Below are positions 35,684-43,147 of a stretch of 64,000 nucleotides of DNA, piece by piece. Location of the stretch: NCBI GenBank assembly GCA_963770485.1, contig CAVYPX010000009.1, positions 496,001 to 560,000 of the forward strand, read 5' to 3'. The notes under the pieces were generated by a model. The model did not search any database. It saw only the letters and a program-made list of their open reading frames with translations, and was not told the DNA's origin. A program made the position numbers and the translations under genes. The DNA is from CAVVEC01 sp963770485 (GTDB lineage: Bacteria; Acidobacteriota; Terriglobia; Terriglobales; Acidobacteriaceae). Position 1 is the first letter of the stretch; each line of letters opens with the position of its first letter.

Positions 35684-36390
35684 GCACTGCTATCGCTGCG
35701 AATGTTGCCATCCAAACCAAAATTGTTCAGGCGCGCAATGTCAGCAAGGTGTTTAAGCGCGATGCCTTTGAGGTAAAGGCGCTGGACGATGTCTCCATCG
35801 AAATCGGCTCGGGGGAATTCCTGGCGCTCATGGGCCCGTCCGGCTCGGGCAAGACAACTCTGCTGAATATGATCGCGGCCATTGACCGGCCCACCGCCGG
35901 CGATCTGCTTGTGTTGGGCGAGAATGTGTTCCGTCTCAGCGATAGCCAGTCGGCCCATTGGCGCAACACGCATATCGGATATGTGTTTCAGACATTCAAT
36001 CTGATCCCCGTTCTCACCGCGTTTGAGAATGTCGAGTTGCCGCTTCTGCTTACTAAGCTGAACTCGCAGCAGAGGAAAGACCACGTCATGACTGCTCTGA
36101 AACTGGTTGGCCTCGAAGACCGCGTGAACCATCTTCCAAAGCAGCTCTCAGGTGGACAGGAACAGCGCGTGGCGATCGCGCGCGCGATTGTCAGCGACCC
36201 TACGTTGCTGCTGGCCGACGAGCCGACCGGCGATCTCGACAGCCACTCCGCCACGGAAATCCTGGAAATCCTGAAGCGGCTGAACGAGGATTTTCACAAG
36301 ACGATTGTCATGGTCACGCACGATCCGCACGCCGCTTCGTACGCGCACCTGACCCGGCATCTGGAAAAGGGCATGCTGCTGCCGGCGTGA
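35680..36390 (+). CDS. ABC transporter ATP-binding protein (MacB/LolD type)
   Basis: 236 aa. Walker A GPSGSGKTTLLN, Q-loop YVFQTFNLIPVLTAFENVELPL (typical of the LolD/MacB subfamily), signature LSGGQEQRVAIARAI, Walker B TLLLADEPTGDLDS and switch His MVTHDPHAA. The signature reads GGQEQR rather than GGQQQR, still normal. It drives the three upstream permeases, so the cassette is permease-permease-permease-adaptor-ATPase. Confidence 0.94.
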   Translation: MSTAIAANVAIQTKIVQARNVSKVFKRDAFEVKALDDVSIEIGSGEFLALMGPSGSGKTTLLNMIAAIDRPTAGDLLVLGENVFRLSDSQSAHWRNTHIGYVFQTFNLIPVLTAFENVELPLLLTKLNSQQRKDHVMTALKLVGLEDRVNHLPKQLSGGQEQRVAIARAIVSDPTLLLADEPTGDLDSHSATEILEILKRLNEDFHKTIVMVTHDPHAASYAHLTRHLEKGMLLPA

Positions 36391-36464
36391 GGGGGGACGC
36401 GGAAGGGAAAGCGAAGCGGAGAGACCTGCTGTTTGCTGCCTCGTTCCTTCCCCGCTTGGTTTTT

Positions 36465-36558
36465 TGTCATTCCGACCGGCTTTAGCCGGGAGGAATCTGC
36501 TGTTTTTCTCGGGAAAGGGAAAAGCAGATTTCTCGGGATGAATCCCCTCGAAATGACA
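36465..36558. repeat. Dispersed palindromic element, second copy
   Basis: It begins TGTCATTCCGACCGGC, contains GGGAGGAATCTGCTG and its return AAGCAGATTTCTCGGGA, and ends CTCGAAATGACA. It has the same architecture as 12614-12701 and 58494-58608. The rest of 36391-36800 holds only short palindromes (next entry) and no gene. Confidence 0.75.
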
Positions 36559-36673
36559 AGGATTAGAGTTAATTAGGGAACCCCCACGCAGATTCTGATC
36601 AGGTTTGCAGCCACCGCCCTGCTCCTCGCACGGGCGAGGACGCCGCGCCTGCATCGGATGATCCAGCTAGGAC

Positions 36674-36700
36674 CGCGCGGACAGGAATGTCCGCGCCACA
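36674..36700. repeat. GCGCGGACAGGAATGTCCGCGC palindrome
   Basis: A near-perfect palindrome, GCGGACAGGAATGTCCGC, followed by CAC. The same word is at 45177-45198 (GCGCGGACAGGAATGTCCGC). It lies between other GC-rich hairpins (CACGGGCGAGGACGCCGCGC) and looks like a REP-type unit. Confidence 0.6.
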
Positions 36701-36802
36701 CAACCCTGCCGCGCCGAGCGCAGCACGAGGGCATCCGCCCCTACGCGACCACATGGTGTTCCCGAAAGGGTCCGCAAATCTTTGCACAGGCAGGACTTAC
36801 TC

Positions 36803-36820
36803 ATGTGATGACGGTCACAT
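36803..36820. promoter_or_regulatory. Perfect CRP-type operator before the oxidoreductase operon
   Basis: ATGTGATGACGGTCACAT is a fully symmetric TGTGA-N6-TCACA site about 80 bp before the gene at 36900. No strong -10 is evident at the class II position, so the exact promoter is unclear. Confidence 0.5.
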
Positions 36821-36899
36821 CTGCTTGTGGCAAGGGTCACGGCTGGATTCCGCCGACAGGGCGAAACTGGGCATAGAGGAAATGAATTAGGAGACGGTC

Positions 36900-37370
36900 A
36901 TGATGCTCTTATACCGACTGGTCCGTCTGATTGAGACCCACTCCCAGGCGCTGGCCGGCAGCCTGTTGCTCAGAGTCCAGGATTCCGACTGCACCCAGGG
37001 TTATCGAAACGTCCCCGCGGAAGAACTGAAAGACCGGGTTTACGAAATCTATCGCCATTTGGGCGATTGGTTGCTGGGCAAAACTGAATTCGACATTGAG
37101 CAACGTTATCTGGAAATTGGCGCTCGCCGCGCCCAGCAGCAGGTGCCCTTCAGCCAGGTCGCGATGGTTATCGTCCTGACCAAGGAAAACCTTTGGGAGT
37201 TCCTGAAAAAAGAATCTGTCCTGGACCGTCCGGTGGAAGTGTTCGGGGAACTGGAAATGCTGCAACTGCTGGAACAGTTCTTTGACCACGCCATTTACTG
37301 GGCGGCCGTGGGCTATGAACGGGTGGTTGCCAAGTCGCTGGAAGCGACCGTGGCAAGCAAGACCACCTAG
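36900..37370 (+). CDS. RsbRD N-terminal-like sensory/regulatory protein
   Basis: 156 aa, all helical: RLIETHSQALAGSLLLRVQD, ELKDRVYEIYRHLGDWLLG, SQVAMVIVLTKENLWEFLKK, then LEMLQLLEQFFDHAIYWAAVGYERV. This resembles the RsbRD N-terminal (globin-like helical) domain found in stressosome and kinase N termini, here standing alone with no kinase or STAS domain. GGAGACGGTC precedes the start. It is 11 bp upstream of the CoA-transferase gene and appears to head that operon, so it may tune it. Confidence 0.7.
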   Translation: MMLLYRLVRLIETHSQALAGSLLLRVQDSDCTQGYRNVPAEELKDRVYEIYRHLGDWLLGKTEFDIEQRYLEIGARRAQQQVPFSQVAMVIVLTKENLWEFLKKESVLDRPVEVFGELEMLQLLEQFFDHAIYWAAVGYERVVAKSLEATVASKTT

Positions 37371-37381
37371 GAGAGCAAGCG

Positions 37382-38713
37382 ATGTCGTGGCAGATTGAAT
37401 ACAAGAACAAGGTGCAGACCGCTGACGAGGCAATGCGTTCTGTGCAGTCCGGAATGCGGGTTTACATTCAGCCCGGCTGCGCCGAACCGGAAACGCTGGT
37501 GGAAGCTTTGATGCGGCGCGGTCCCTTCGTGCACGACGTCGAGATCGTCCACATGATGACGCTGGGCGCCGCGCCCTACGTGGCTCCCGAGATGGCCGGC
37601 CACTTCCGGCACAATGCGGTTTTTATTGGGGGTAACGTGCGCGAGGCCATCAACGAAGGCCGCGCGGATTACACTCCCATCTATTTGAGCGAGATTGAGG
37701 AGCTTTTCGAGACCGGGGCGATGCCGCTGGATGTGGCGCTGCTGGAATTATCTCCTCCGGACGCGCACGGCTTCTGCAGTTTTGGTGTGGGTGTGGACAC
37801 GTCGCTGACGGCCGCAAAGTATGCGCGCTACGTGATTGCGCAGATCAACGATGAGATGCCCCGCACTTTCGGCGACAGCTTCATTCATGTGAATGACCTC
37901 GATGCCATCGTCGAGGCTTCGCGCCCGCTGTGCGAGCTGAAGAAGCCGGTGTTGACCGACTTGCACGTCGCCATCGCGCGAAATGTCGCCAGTCTGATTG
38001 AGGACGGAGCAGTGCTGCAGACCGGTATCGGCGGCATTCCCGATGCGGTGCTGCCTTTCCTCATGGATCGCAAGGATCTGGCGATCCATAGCGAACTGGT
38101 TTCCGATGGCGTGATTCCTCTGATCGAAGCGGGTGTAATCACGGGCGCACGCAAGAACTTCAAACCCCGCAAGATCATCGTCGGTTTCGCGCTCGGCACC
38201 AAGGCGATGTTTCAGTTCGTAGATAACAATCCGATTTTCGAGTTTCACCCCACGGCCTATGTGAACGATCCTCAGCTCATCGCCCGTAACGAGAAGATGG
38301 TGGCCATCAATTCGGCCTTGCAGGTGGATCTTACCGGCCAGGTGTGTTCGGACTCGATTGGCAACCAGTTCTACAGCGGCATCGGCGGACAGGTGGACTT
38401 TCTGCGCGGCGCTTCGCGGTCGAAGGGCGGCCGGCCGATCATTGCAATTTCCTCGACCGCCAAAAATGGAGCGATCTCCCGGATTTGCCCGATGCTGAGC
38501 CCGGGAGCGGGGGTGGTGACTTCCCGCGGCCTGGTCCGTTACGTGGTCACCGAGTACGGCGTGGCTTACTTGCACGGCAAGAGCATCCGGGAGCGGGCCA
38601 AGGCTTTGATCGACATCGCTCATCCCAAATTCCGGGATGAACTTTACGAATACTGCGAACGAACCAAATGGCTGCAACGCCCAGTAATGGCCGAGGCAGC
38701 GCTAACGAGGTGA
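37382..38713 (+). CDS. Acetyl-CoA hydrolase / 4-hydroxybutyrate-type CoA-transferase family protein
   Basis: 443 aa. Family landmarks: the N-terminal GMRVYIQPGCAEPETLVEAL, DVALLELSPPDAHGFCSFGVGVD, VLQTGIGGIPDAVLPFL with the substrate loop, LSDG-like IHSELVSDGVIPLIEAG, and the catalytic-type Glu region SIGNQFYSGIGGQVDF. The C-terminal YVVTEYGVAYLHGKSIRERA is conserved. It moves CoA between acyl-CoAs and free acids. Next to a 2-oxoacid:ferredoxin oxidoreductase it would convert the acyl-CoA made there into a free acid, or the reverse. Confidence 0.9.
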   Translation: MSWQIEYKNKVQTADEAMRSVQSGMRVYIQPGCAEPETLVEALMRRGPFVHDVEIVHMMTLGAAPYVAPEMAGHFRHNAVFIGGNVREAINEGRADYTPIYLSEIEELFETGAMPLDVALLELSPPDAHGFCSFGVGVDTSLTAAKYARYVIAQINDEMPRTFGDSFIHVNDLDAIVEASRPLCELKKPVLTDLHVAIARNVASLIEDGAVLQTGIGGIPDAVLPFLMDRKDLAIHSELVSDGVIPLIEAGVITGARKNFKPRKIIVGFALGTKAMFQFVDNNPIFEFHPTAYVNDPQLIARNEKMVAINSALQVDLTGQVCSDSIGNQFYSGIGGQVDFLRGASRSKGGRPIIAISSTAKNGAISRICPMLSPGAGVVTSRGLVRYVVTEYGVAYLHGKSIRERAKALIDIAHPKFRDELYEYCERTKWLQRPVMAEAALTR

Positions 38714-38716
38714 AAG

Positions 38717-38995
38717 ATGGCAGGCCAAGCACGCGGTAAGGTTACGGTCAACGTGGAAGAATGCAAAGGATGCGGGTTGTGCGTGGAATCTTGCCCGCCG
38801 AAGTGCCTGGTTTTAGCGCCGAATCTCAGTGCGTATGGGGTTCATCCGGCGCGCTACACAGGCGAGAAATGCACGGGTTGCGGCATCTGCTTCTACTGCT
38901 GTCCGGAGCCGGGCGCGATCACGGTGTACCGTCTGTCTGCTCCCCACAAGTTGATTACCCAGGAGCCAGGAGGCGAACATGCGGCAGCTCTGTAA
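38717..38995 (+). CDS. 2 x [4Fe-4S] ferredoxin subunit of 2-oxoacid oxidoreductase (delta)
   Basis: 92 aa with two cluster motifs, CKGCGLCVESCPP and CTGCGICFYCCPEP, separated by the insert ANLSAYGVHPARYTGE that is typical of KorD/VorD. It is the electron-relay subunit of the 2-oxoacid:ferredoxin oxidoreductase encoded by the next two genes. It starts 3 bp after the CoA-transferase gene and overlaps the alpha-subunit start by 17 bp. Confidence 0.92.
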   Translation: MAGQARGKVTVNVEECKGCGLCVESCPPKCLVLAPNLSAYGVHPARYTGEKCTGCGICFYCCPEPGAITVYRLSAPHKLITQEPGGEHAAAL

Positions 38996-40031
38996 AGGCA
39001 ATGTAGCCATCATCAAAGGCGCGATCCTTGCCGGTTGCCGCGCCTACTATGGATATCCGATTACTCCAGCCAGCGAGATCGCCGAGGCTGCGGCGCTGTA
39101 CATCCCGCAGGTCGGTGGAACGTTTCTGCAGGCGGAGAGCGAAGTCGCCGCCATCAACATGGTGTACGGCGCAGCTGCGGCCGGGGTCCGCGTCATGACC
39201 GCATCCTCTGGCCCCGGCCTCAGCTTGATGCAAGAGGGAATGTCGTACCTGGCAGGCGCGGAGCTGCCGTGCGTAATCGTGGACGTGGTGCGTGGCGGCC
39301 CCGGACTGGGCAACATCGCGCCCGAGCAGAGCGACTATTTCGCCCTGGTGAAAGGCGGCGGACACGGCAACTACCGCAATATCGTACTGGCCCCGGCTTC
39401 GGTGCAGGAGATGGCGGACTTCACCACCCTGGCTTTTGAACTCGCGGACCGATACCGCAATCCGGCAGTGGTGCTGACTGACGGATTCGTTGGCCAAATG
39501 ATGGAACCGCTGGATCTCGAGTATCGCGAGATCGTGGCGCCGGAGAAACCCTGGGCGGTGAAGGGAACGCCAGAGACCCGCGCCAATCTGATCAGCTCCA
39601 TTTATCTCGAGCCGGATGATCTGGAAGACCATGAACGCCAGCTGGAAGCCAAATACATTCGCGCGCAACAAACGGAGCCACGTCACGAGCTGTATCAGAC
39701 GGAGGACGCTGAAGTCCTGCTCGTCGGCTATGGCATTGTGTCGCGCGTGCTGCGCTCCACGGTGGAAGCGTTGCGCAAAGATGGGGTGAGGGCCGGCTTG
39801 TTCCGCCCCATCACGTTGTGGCCGTACCCGTCGCAGGCCTTGAAGGAAGTGGCGTTCCGGGCGCAGAAGGTACTGGTCGTGGAATTGAGCAACGGCCAGA
39901 TGCTGGAGGACGTACGCCTGACGCTCGGCGACCGAGTGCCGGTGGAGTTTTACGGCCGGGTGGGCGGCAATGTGCCATCGGTGGAGGAGTTGTGCGCCGA
40001 AGTGATCGAGCGGGTGGGCGCGCTGATTTGA
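38979..40031 (+). CDS. 2-oxoacid:ferredoxin oxidoreductase, alpha subunit
   Basis: 350 aa. Pyrimidine-binding half: KGAILAGCRAYYGYPITPASEIAEAAALY, QAESEVAAINMVYGAAAAGVR, MTASSGPGLSLMQEGMSYLAGAELP and VRGGPGLGNIAPEQSDY, then the domain II region ending VELSNGQMLEDVRLTL. GGAGG precedes the start. The family (Kor/Vor) oxidatively decarboxylates 2-oxoacids to acyl-CoA with ferredoxin. Sequence alone does not decide between 2-oxoglutarate and branched-chain oxoacids. Confidence 0.93.
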   Translation: MRQLCKGNVAIIKGAILAGCRAYYGYPITPASEIAEAAALYIPQVGGTFLQAESEVAAINMVYGAAAAGVRVMTASSGPGLSLMQEGMSYLAGAELPCVIVDVVRGGPGLGNIAPEQSDYFALVKGGGHGNYRNIVLAPASVQEMADFTTLAFELADRYRNPAVVLTDGFVGQMMEPLDLEYREIVAPEKPWAVKGTPETRANLISSIYLEPDDLEDHERQLEAKYIRAQQTEPRHELYQTEDAEVLLVGYGIVSRVLRSTVEALRKDGVRAGLFRPITLWPYPSQALKEVAFRAQKVLVVELSNGQMLEDVRLTLGDRVPVEFYGRVGGNVPSVEELCAEVIERVGALI

Positions 40032-40084
40032 TAGCGGATGCGCAGGGGCGTACGTGAGCAAGGAAGAAGGAAGAGAGACAGACC

Positions 40085-41596
40085 ATGGAAAACCAGGACA
40101 AAGCCGCCGTGACAGAACTCGAAGTGAGCAAGAACGGCTACGAGATTGTGCATGAAAAGTCGCCCGTGTTTTATGACCTCTACGACCGCAAGGCGGAACT
40201 GAAGCAGCAGACCCACTATTGTCCGGGTTGCGGACACGGAGTAGCCCACAAGCTGATTGCGGAAGCGTTGCAGGATCTGGGCGTGCAGGACAAGACCATC
40301 TTCGTCAGCCCGGTGGGCTGCTCGGTGTTTGCTTATTACTACTTCGATGTGGGCAATGTGCAGGTGGCGCATGGGCGCGCGCCGGCCGCGGCCACGGCGC
40401 TCAAGCGAGCTTGTCCCGACCGGACGGTGATCTCGTACCAGGGCGATGGGGATCTGGCGGCGATCGGAACCGCCGAAATCGTGCACGCCGCCAATCGTGG
40501 CGAGAAGATCACGGTATTTTTCGTGAACAATGCAATCTACGGCATGACCGGCGGGCAGATGGCGCCGACCACGCTGGTGGGGGAGAAGAGCACAACTTCT
40601 CCATGGGGGCGCCGTCCCGCCAACGAAGGCTTCCCATTGCATATGGCGGAACTGCTGGCCACGCTAGAAGCGCCGGTGTACATCGAGCGCGTAGCGCTTT
40701 CCGACAACAAGAACATCATGAAAGCCCGGCGGGCGATTCGCAAAGCGTTAGAACTCCAACGGGACGGAGCGGGATTTTCGTTCGTCGAGATTCTCTCACC
40801 CTGTCCGACGATCTGGAATAAGGATCCCGTGGACGCCCGCCGCTGGATCGCCGAGAAAATGATCCCGACGTTTCCGCTGAATGTTTTCCGCGATCGCAAG
40901 CTGGAGATGCCGGTGAACAACGCGCCACCGCAACGGCCGGTGCCGGATGTGCTGGAAATTACGCCGAAAGAAAAGGTACATACGACCGAGCCCAAGCACC
41001 CACATCATCATCATTTCAGGGATTTCACCATCAAGGTGGCAGGCTTCGGGGGCCAGGGGGTGCTGCTGCTGGGCCAGTTACTCACGGAGATGGGGATGCG
41101 CGAAGGACTGGAAGTGAGCTGGCTGCCGTCGTACGGTCCGGAAATGCGCTCCGGCAGCGCGCATTGTCACGTGTGCCTGTCGAAGGAACGAGTCGGATCG
41201 CCGCTGATCTCGCATCCCGACGTTCTGGTAGCCATGAACGAACTCTCTCTGCGCAAGTTCGCCTCGCAGGTGAAGAGCGGTGGATTCATTTTCTACAATG
41301 CCGAGAGTCTTCCCGCGGACTTCACCGCGCCGCAGGTACAGGTGGTCTGCATCCCGGCTGCGGAGATCGCGGACAAACTGGGCTCCGCGAAAGTTGCCAA
41401 CGTGGTCCTGTTGGGCGCGGTGCTGGAAGAGACCGAGTGTCTGGCATCGGGAACTGCGATGAGCGTGCTCGAGGACACGGTCAAGAAGGTCGCGCTGCTC
41501 GAAATCGACCGCAAGGCGCTGGCGGCAGGACGGGTGTTCATTGACCACGAAGCGCACATTGGGGCAGTGACTCAACCGGACGGGTTTGCGGGGTAG
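40085..41596 (+). CDS. 2-oxoacid:ferredoxin oxidoreductase, fused beta and gamma subunits
   Basis: 503 aa. Residues about 35-285 are the TPP-binding beta subunit: HYCPGCGHGVAHKLI, VSPVGCSVFAYYYF, ISYQGDGDLAAIGTAEIVHA and the NNAIYGMTGGQMAPTT metal/TPP motif. A His-rich linker (KHPHHHHFRDF, near residue 300-310) leads to the gamma domain (about 310-500): VAGFGGQGVLLLGQLLTEM, SYGPEMRSGSAHCHV and ANVVLLGAVLEET. Beta and gamma are usually separate polypeptides. Here they form one chain, and the delta and alpha genes lie just upstream, so the complex is complete. Confidence 0.92.
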   Translation: MENQDKAAVTELEVSKNGYEIVHEKSPVFYDLYDRKAELKQQTHYCPGCGHGVAHKLIAEALQDLGVQDKTIFVSPVGCSVFAYYYFDVGNVQVAHGRAPAAATALKRACPDRTVISYQGDGDLAAIGTAEIVHAANRGEKITVFFVNNAIYGMTGGQMAPTTLVGEKSTTSPWGRRPANEGFPLHMAELLATLEAPVYIERVALSDNKNIMKARRAIRKALELQRDGAGFSFVEILSPCPTIWNKDPVDARRWIAEKMIPTFPLNVFRDRKLEMPVNNAPPQRPVPDVLEITPKEKVHTTEPKHPHHHHFRDFTIKVAGFGGQGVLLLGQLLTEMGMREGLEVSWLPSYGPEMRSGSAHCHVCLSKERVGSPLISHPDVLVAMNELSLRKFASQVKSGGFIFYNAESLPADFTAPQVQVVCIPAAEIADKLGSAKVANVVLLGAVLEETECLASGTAMSVLEDTVKKVALLEIDRKALAAGRVFIDHEAHIGAVTQPDGFAG

Positions 41597-41694
41597 TTGT
41601 TGGTGGGTCGCGGGCGATCCCGCCCGCGAACTTTGCAAGGCCTTCGCCGGGCGGACACTCCTCCGCCCGCACACGACCTGATCGCGTGCACTTG

Positions 41695-41708
41695 TTACAT
41701 TTTTGTAA
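41695..41708. promoter_or_regulatory. TTACA-N4-TGTAA inverted repeat
   Basis: TTACATTTTTGTAA is a perfect 5+5 bp inverted repeat in the 345-bp gap between the oxidoreductase operon and the gene at 41942. It could be an operator. The rest of the gap includes a GC palindrome (GCGGGCGATCCCGCCCGC at about 41608) and no gene. Confidence 0.35.
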
Positions 41709-41941
41709 AGTCTTCTTACTTTTCCCGAGTTTTTGCGTCTAAGTAAAGAGTGAGCTTCGGTGTGGGCCGGAGTCTATCTCGTCCCAGAAACGAACACTGT
41801 ATGCGGCTCGCGCCGCCAGACTGGTTTCGATGGAACGAGCGCGCGCAGGATTACGTATCCAATTTGCGTATACAGGTGGGCGCGTGCAGGGCTGAGGGTG
41901 AAATCGACACAATCGCAGGTTAGGGAGTCGGAGGTGGTTTT

Positions 41942-42472
41942 ATGCAGTACGGGTCGAACGGCAGCAATGGAAAAACCAACGGAAGCCTACTGAACCAGGG
42001 GGGGCCTCACGTCCAGGAAGTGGTGAAGGCGGCACACGAGGAATTGCGGCAGCTCATGGGTCAACGGGCAGAGATCATGAAGCGCATTGGGACGCTCAAG
42101 CAGACAATTTCCGGACTCGCCAATCTGTTCGGCGACGAGATCCTGGGCGAAGAGTTGCTGGAGCTGGTGGACCGCAAGACTGCGGGACGGCAGCCCGGGT
42201 TTACCAAAGCCTGCCGTATGGTCTTGATGGAAGCGGGGCGACCTTTAGCGGTTCGCGAAGTGTGTGAGCAGATCCAGCAGCGCTTGCCGGCAGTACTGCT
42301 TCGCCACAAGGATCCGCTGGCGTCGGTGACCACAGTTCTCAACCGGCTGGTGGAGTACGGCGAGGCACAGTCCCTGGTTCGGGAGAATGGCCGGAGAGCG
42401 TGGCAGTGGGTAGCGGACTCGGCTCCAGTAGCGGCGATTCGCGGGCAAGGTGAGGGAATGGTAGCGGTATAG
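41942..42472 (+). CDS. Hypothetical protein with a C-terminal winged-helix-like domain
   Basis: 176 aa, start supported by GGAGG 7 bp upstream. A Gly/Asn-rich N terminus is followed by a coiled-coil (AAHEELRQLMGQRAEIMKRI, LKQTISGLANLFGDEIL) and a compact domain: RMVLMEAGRPLAVREVCEQIQQRLPAVLLRHKDPLASVTTVLNRLVEYGEAQ. That last part has the spacing of a winged helix. It may bind DNA, but I cannot assign a named family. Confidence 0.7.
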   Translation: MQYGSNGSNGKTNGSLLNQGGPHVQEVVKAAHEELRQLMGQRAEIMKRIGTLKQTISGLANLFGDEILGEELLELVDRKTAGRQPGFTKACRMVLMEAGRPLAVREVCEQIQQRLPAVLLRHKDPLASVTTVLNRLVEYGEAQSLVRENGRRAWQWVADSAPVAAIRGQGEGMVAV

Positions 42473-42479
42473 AGCTTTT

Positions 42480-42650
42480 CGTGGAATGGCAAGGCTGGGC
42501 GGGCCCGCGGCGATGCCTGCGGGAGTTTCGTGGAAGGGCACGGCTAAAGCCATTCCGACGTGGGTCGGAATCTTGATCACGTCCCGTACGGGCGCGAGCT
42601 ACGTGAAAGGGCACGACTTCAGTCGTGCCGATAGAGGAGAAATCTTGATC
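42480..42650. repeat. Tandem palindromic units, AAGGGCACGGCTAAAGCC type
   Basis: Three units begin CGTGGAATGGCAAGGCTGG, CGTGGAAGGGCACGGCTAAA and CGTGAAAGGGCACGACTTCA. The last two are each followed by ATCTTGATCACGyCCCG. The third contains the palindrome GGCACGACTTCAGTCGTGCC. A related unit, GGCATGGCTGAAGCCATGCC, is at 44976-44995. Confidence 0.7.
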
Positions 42651-42765
42651 ACGCCCCGCATGGGTGGCAAAACTCTCGGCGACCTCTTGCGCACTTCAAC
42701 TTACCAAAAACCCTACCCAAGCCCAAGCAACACCGGCTTGGATGGGCCACCCTCGAGAACGTGAA

Positions 42766-42927
42766 CTACTCCTGATCGGAACGTGCAGAACGAGAAGGCT
42801 CAGTCTCACCACGACTTTCTATCTCACGGTGTTGCCCCTCGCGAGAATTCAGCGCATCATGAAAACGATTATCTCGGGGAATGTCAAAATCCCACTCGGT
42901 TAGCGTGAATTGGGTGTCTCGGCTCAT
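42766..42927 (-). CDS. Possible small charged protein (53 aa)
   Basis: The minus strand reads MSRDTQFTLTEWDFDIPRDN, then RFHDALNSREGQHREIESRG, then ETEPSRSARSDQE and stop. There is no strong Shine-Dalgarno. It is strongly charged and probably disordered after residue 30. It lies about 217 bp downstream of the 548-aa gene on the same strand in lower-GC DNA, so it may be a partner, but coding status is uncertain. The rest of 42473-43143 has no other gene that I can support. Confidence 0.35.
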   Translation of the reverse strand: MSRDTQFTLTEWDFDIPRDNRFHDALNSREGQHREIESRGETEPSRSARSDQE

Positions 42928-43133
42928 CAGTTACGTGTCCTCTCCTCCAAAAGACGTTCGAGAATCGCAGAAGTCCCTACATCTTGGATATCAAAATTCA
43001 GTCCACCACTTATAGACTTCTTGCTTGTGGAAATGATACAAAAATAATGCTTCCAAATGCTTATTTCAGAAAAGCCCGGAATCATTAGATACATCAACAA
43101 GGGTATTTGAACATTCGGGGAGGGGCAAACACT

Positions 43134-43147
43134 GTGATGGCCATCAC
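43134..43147. promoter_or_regulatory. GTGATGGCCATCAC palindrome (CRP-type shape)
   Basis: A fully palindromic 14-mer of the GTGA-N6-TCAC form. It overlaps the stop codon of the 548-aa gene by a few bases and lies about 205 bp before the 53-aa frame on the minus strand. Because its core is also a plain palindrome, chance is harder to exclude here than at the other sites. Confidence 0.25.

Noticed and set aside
42480..42650. CRISPR-like repeats
   Set aside because: Three palindromic units with irregular spacing and no unique spacers of constant length. They fit REP-type repeats better.
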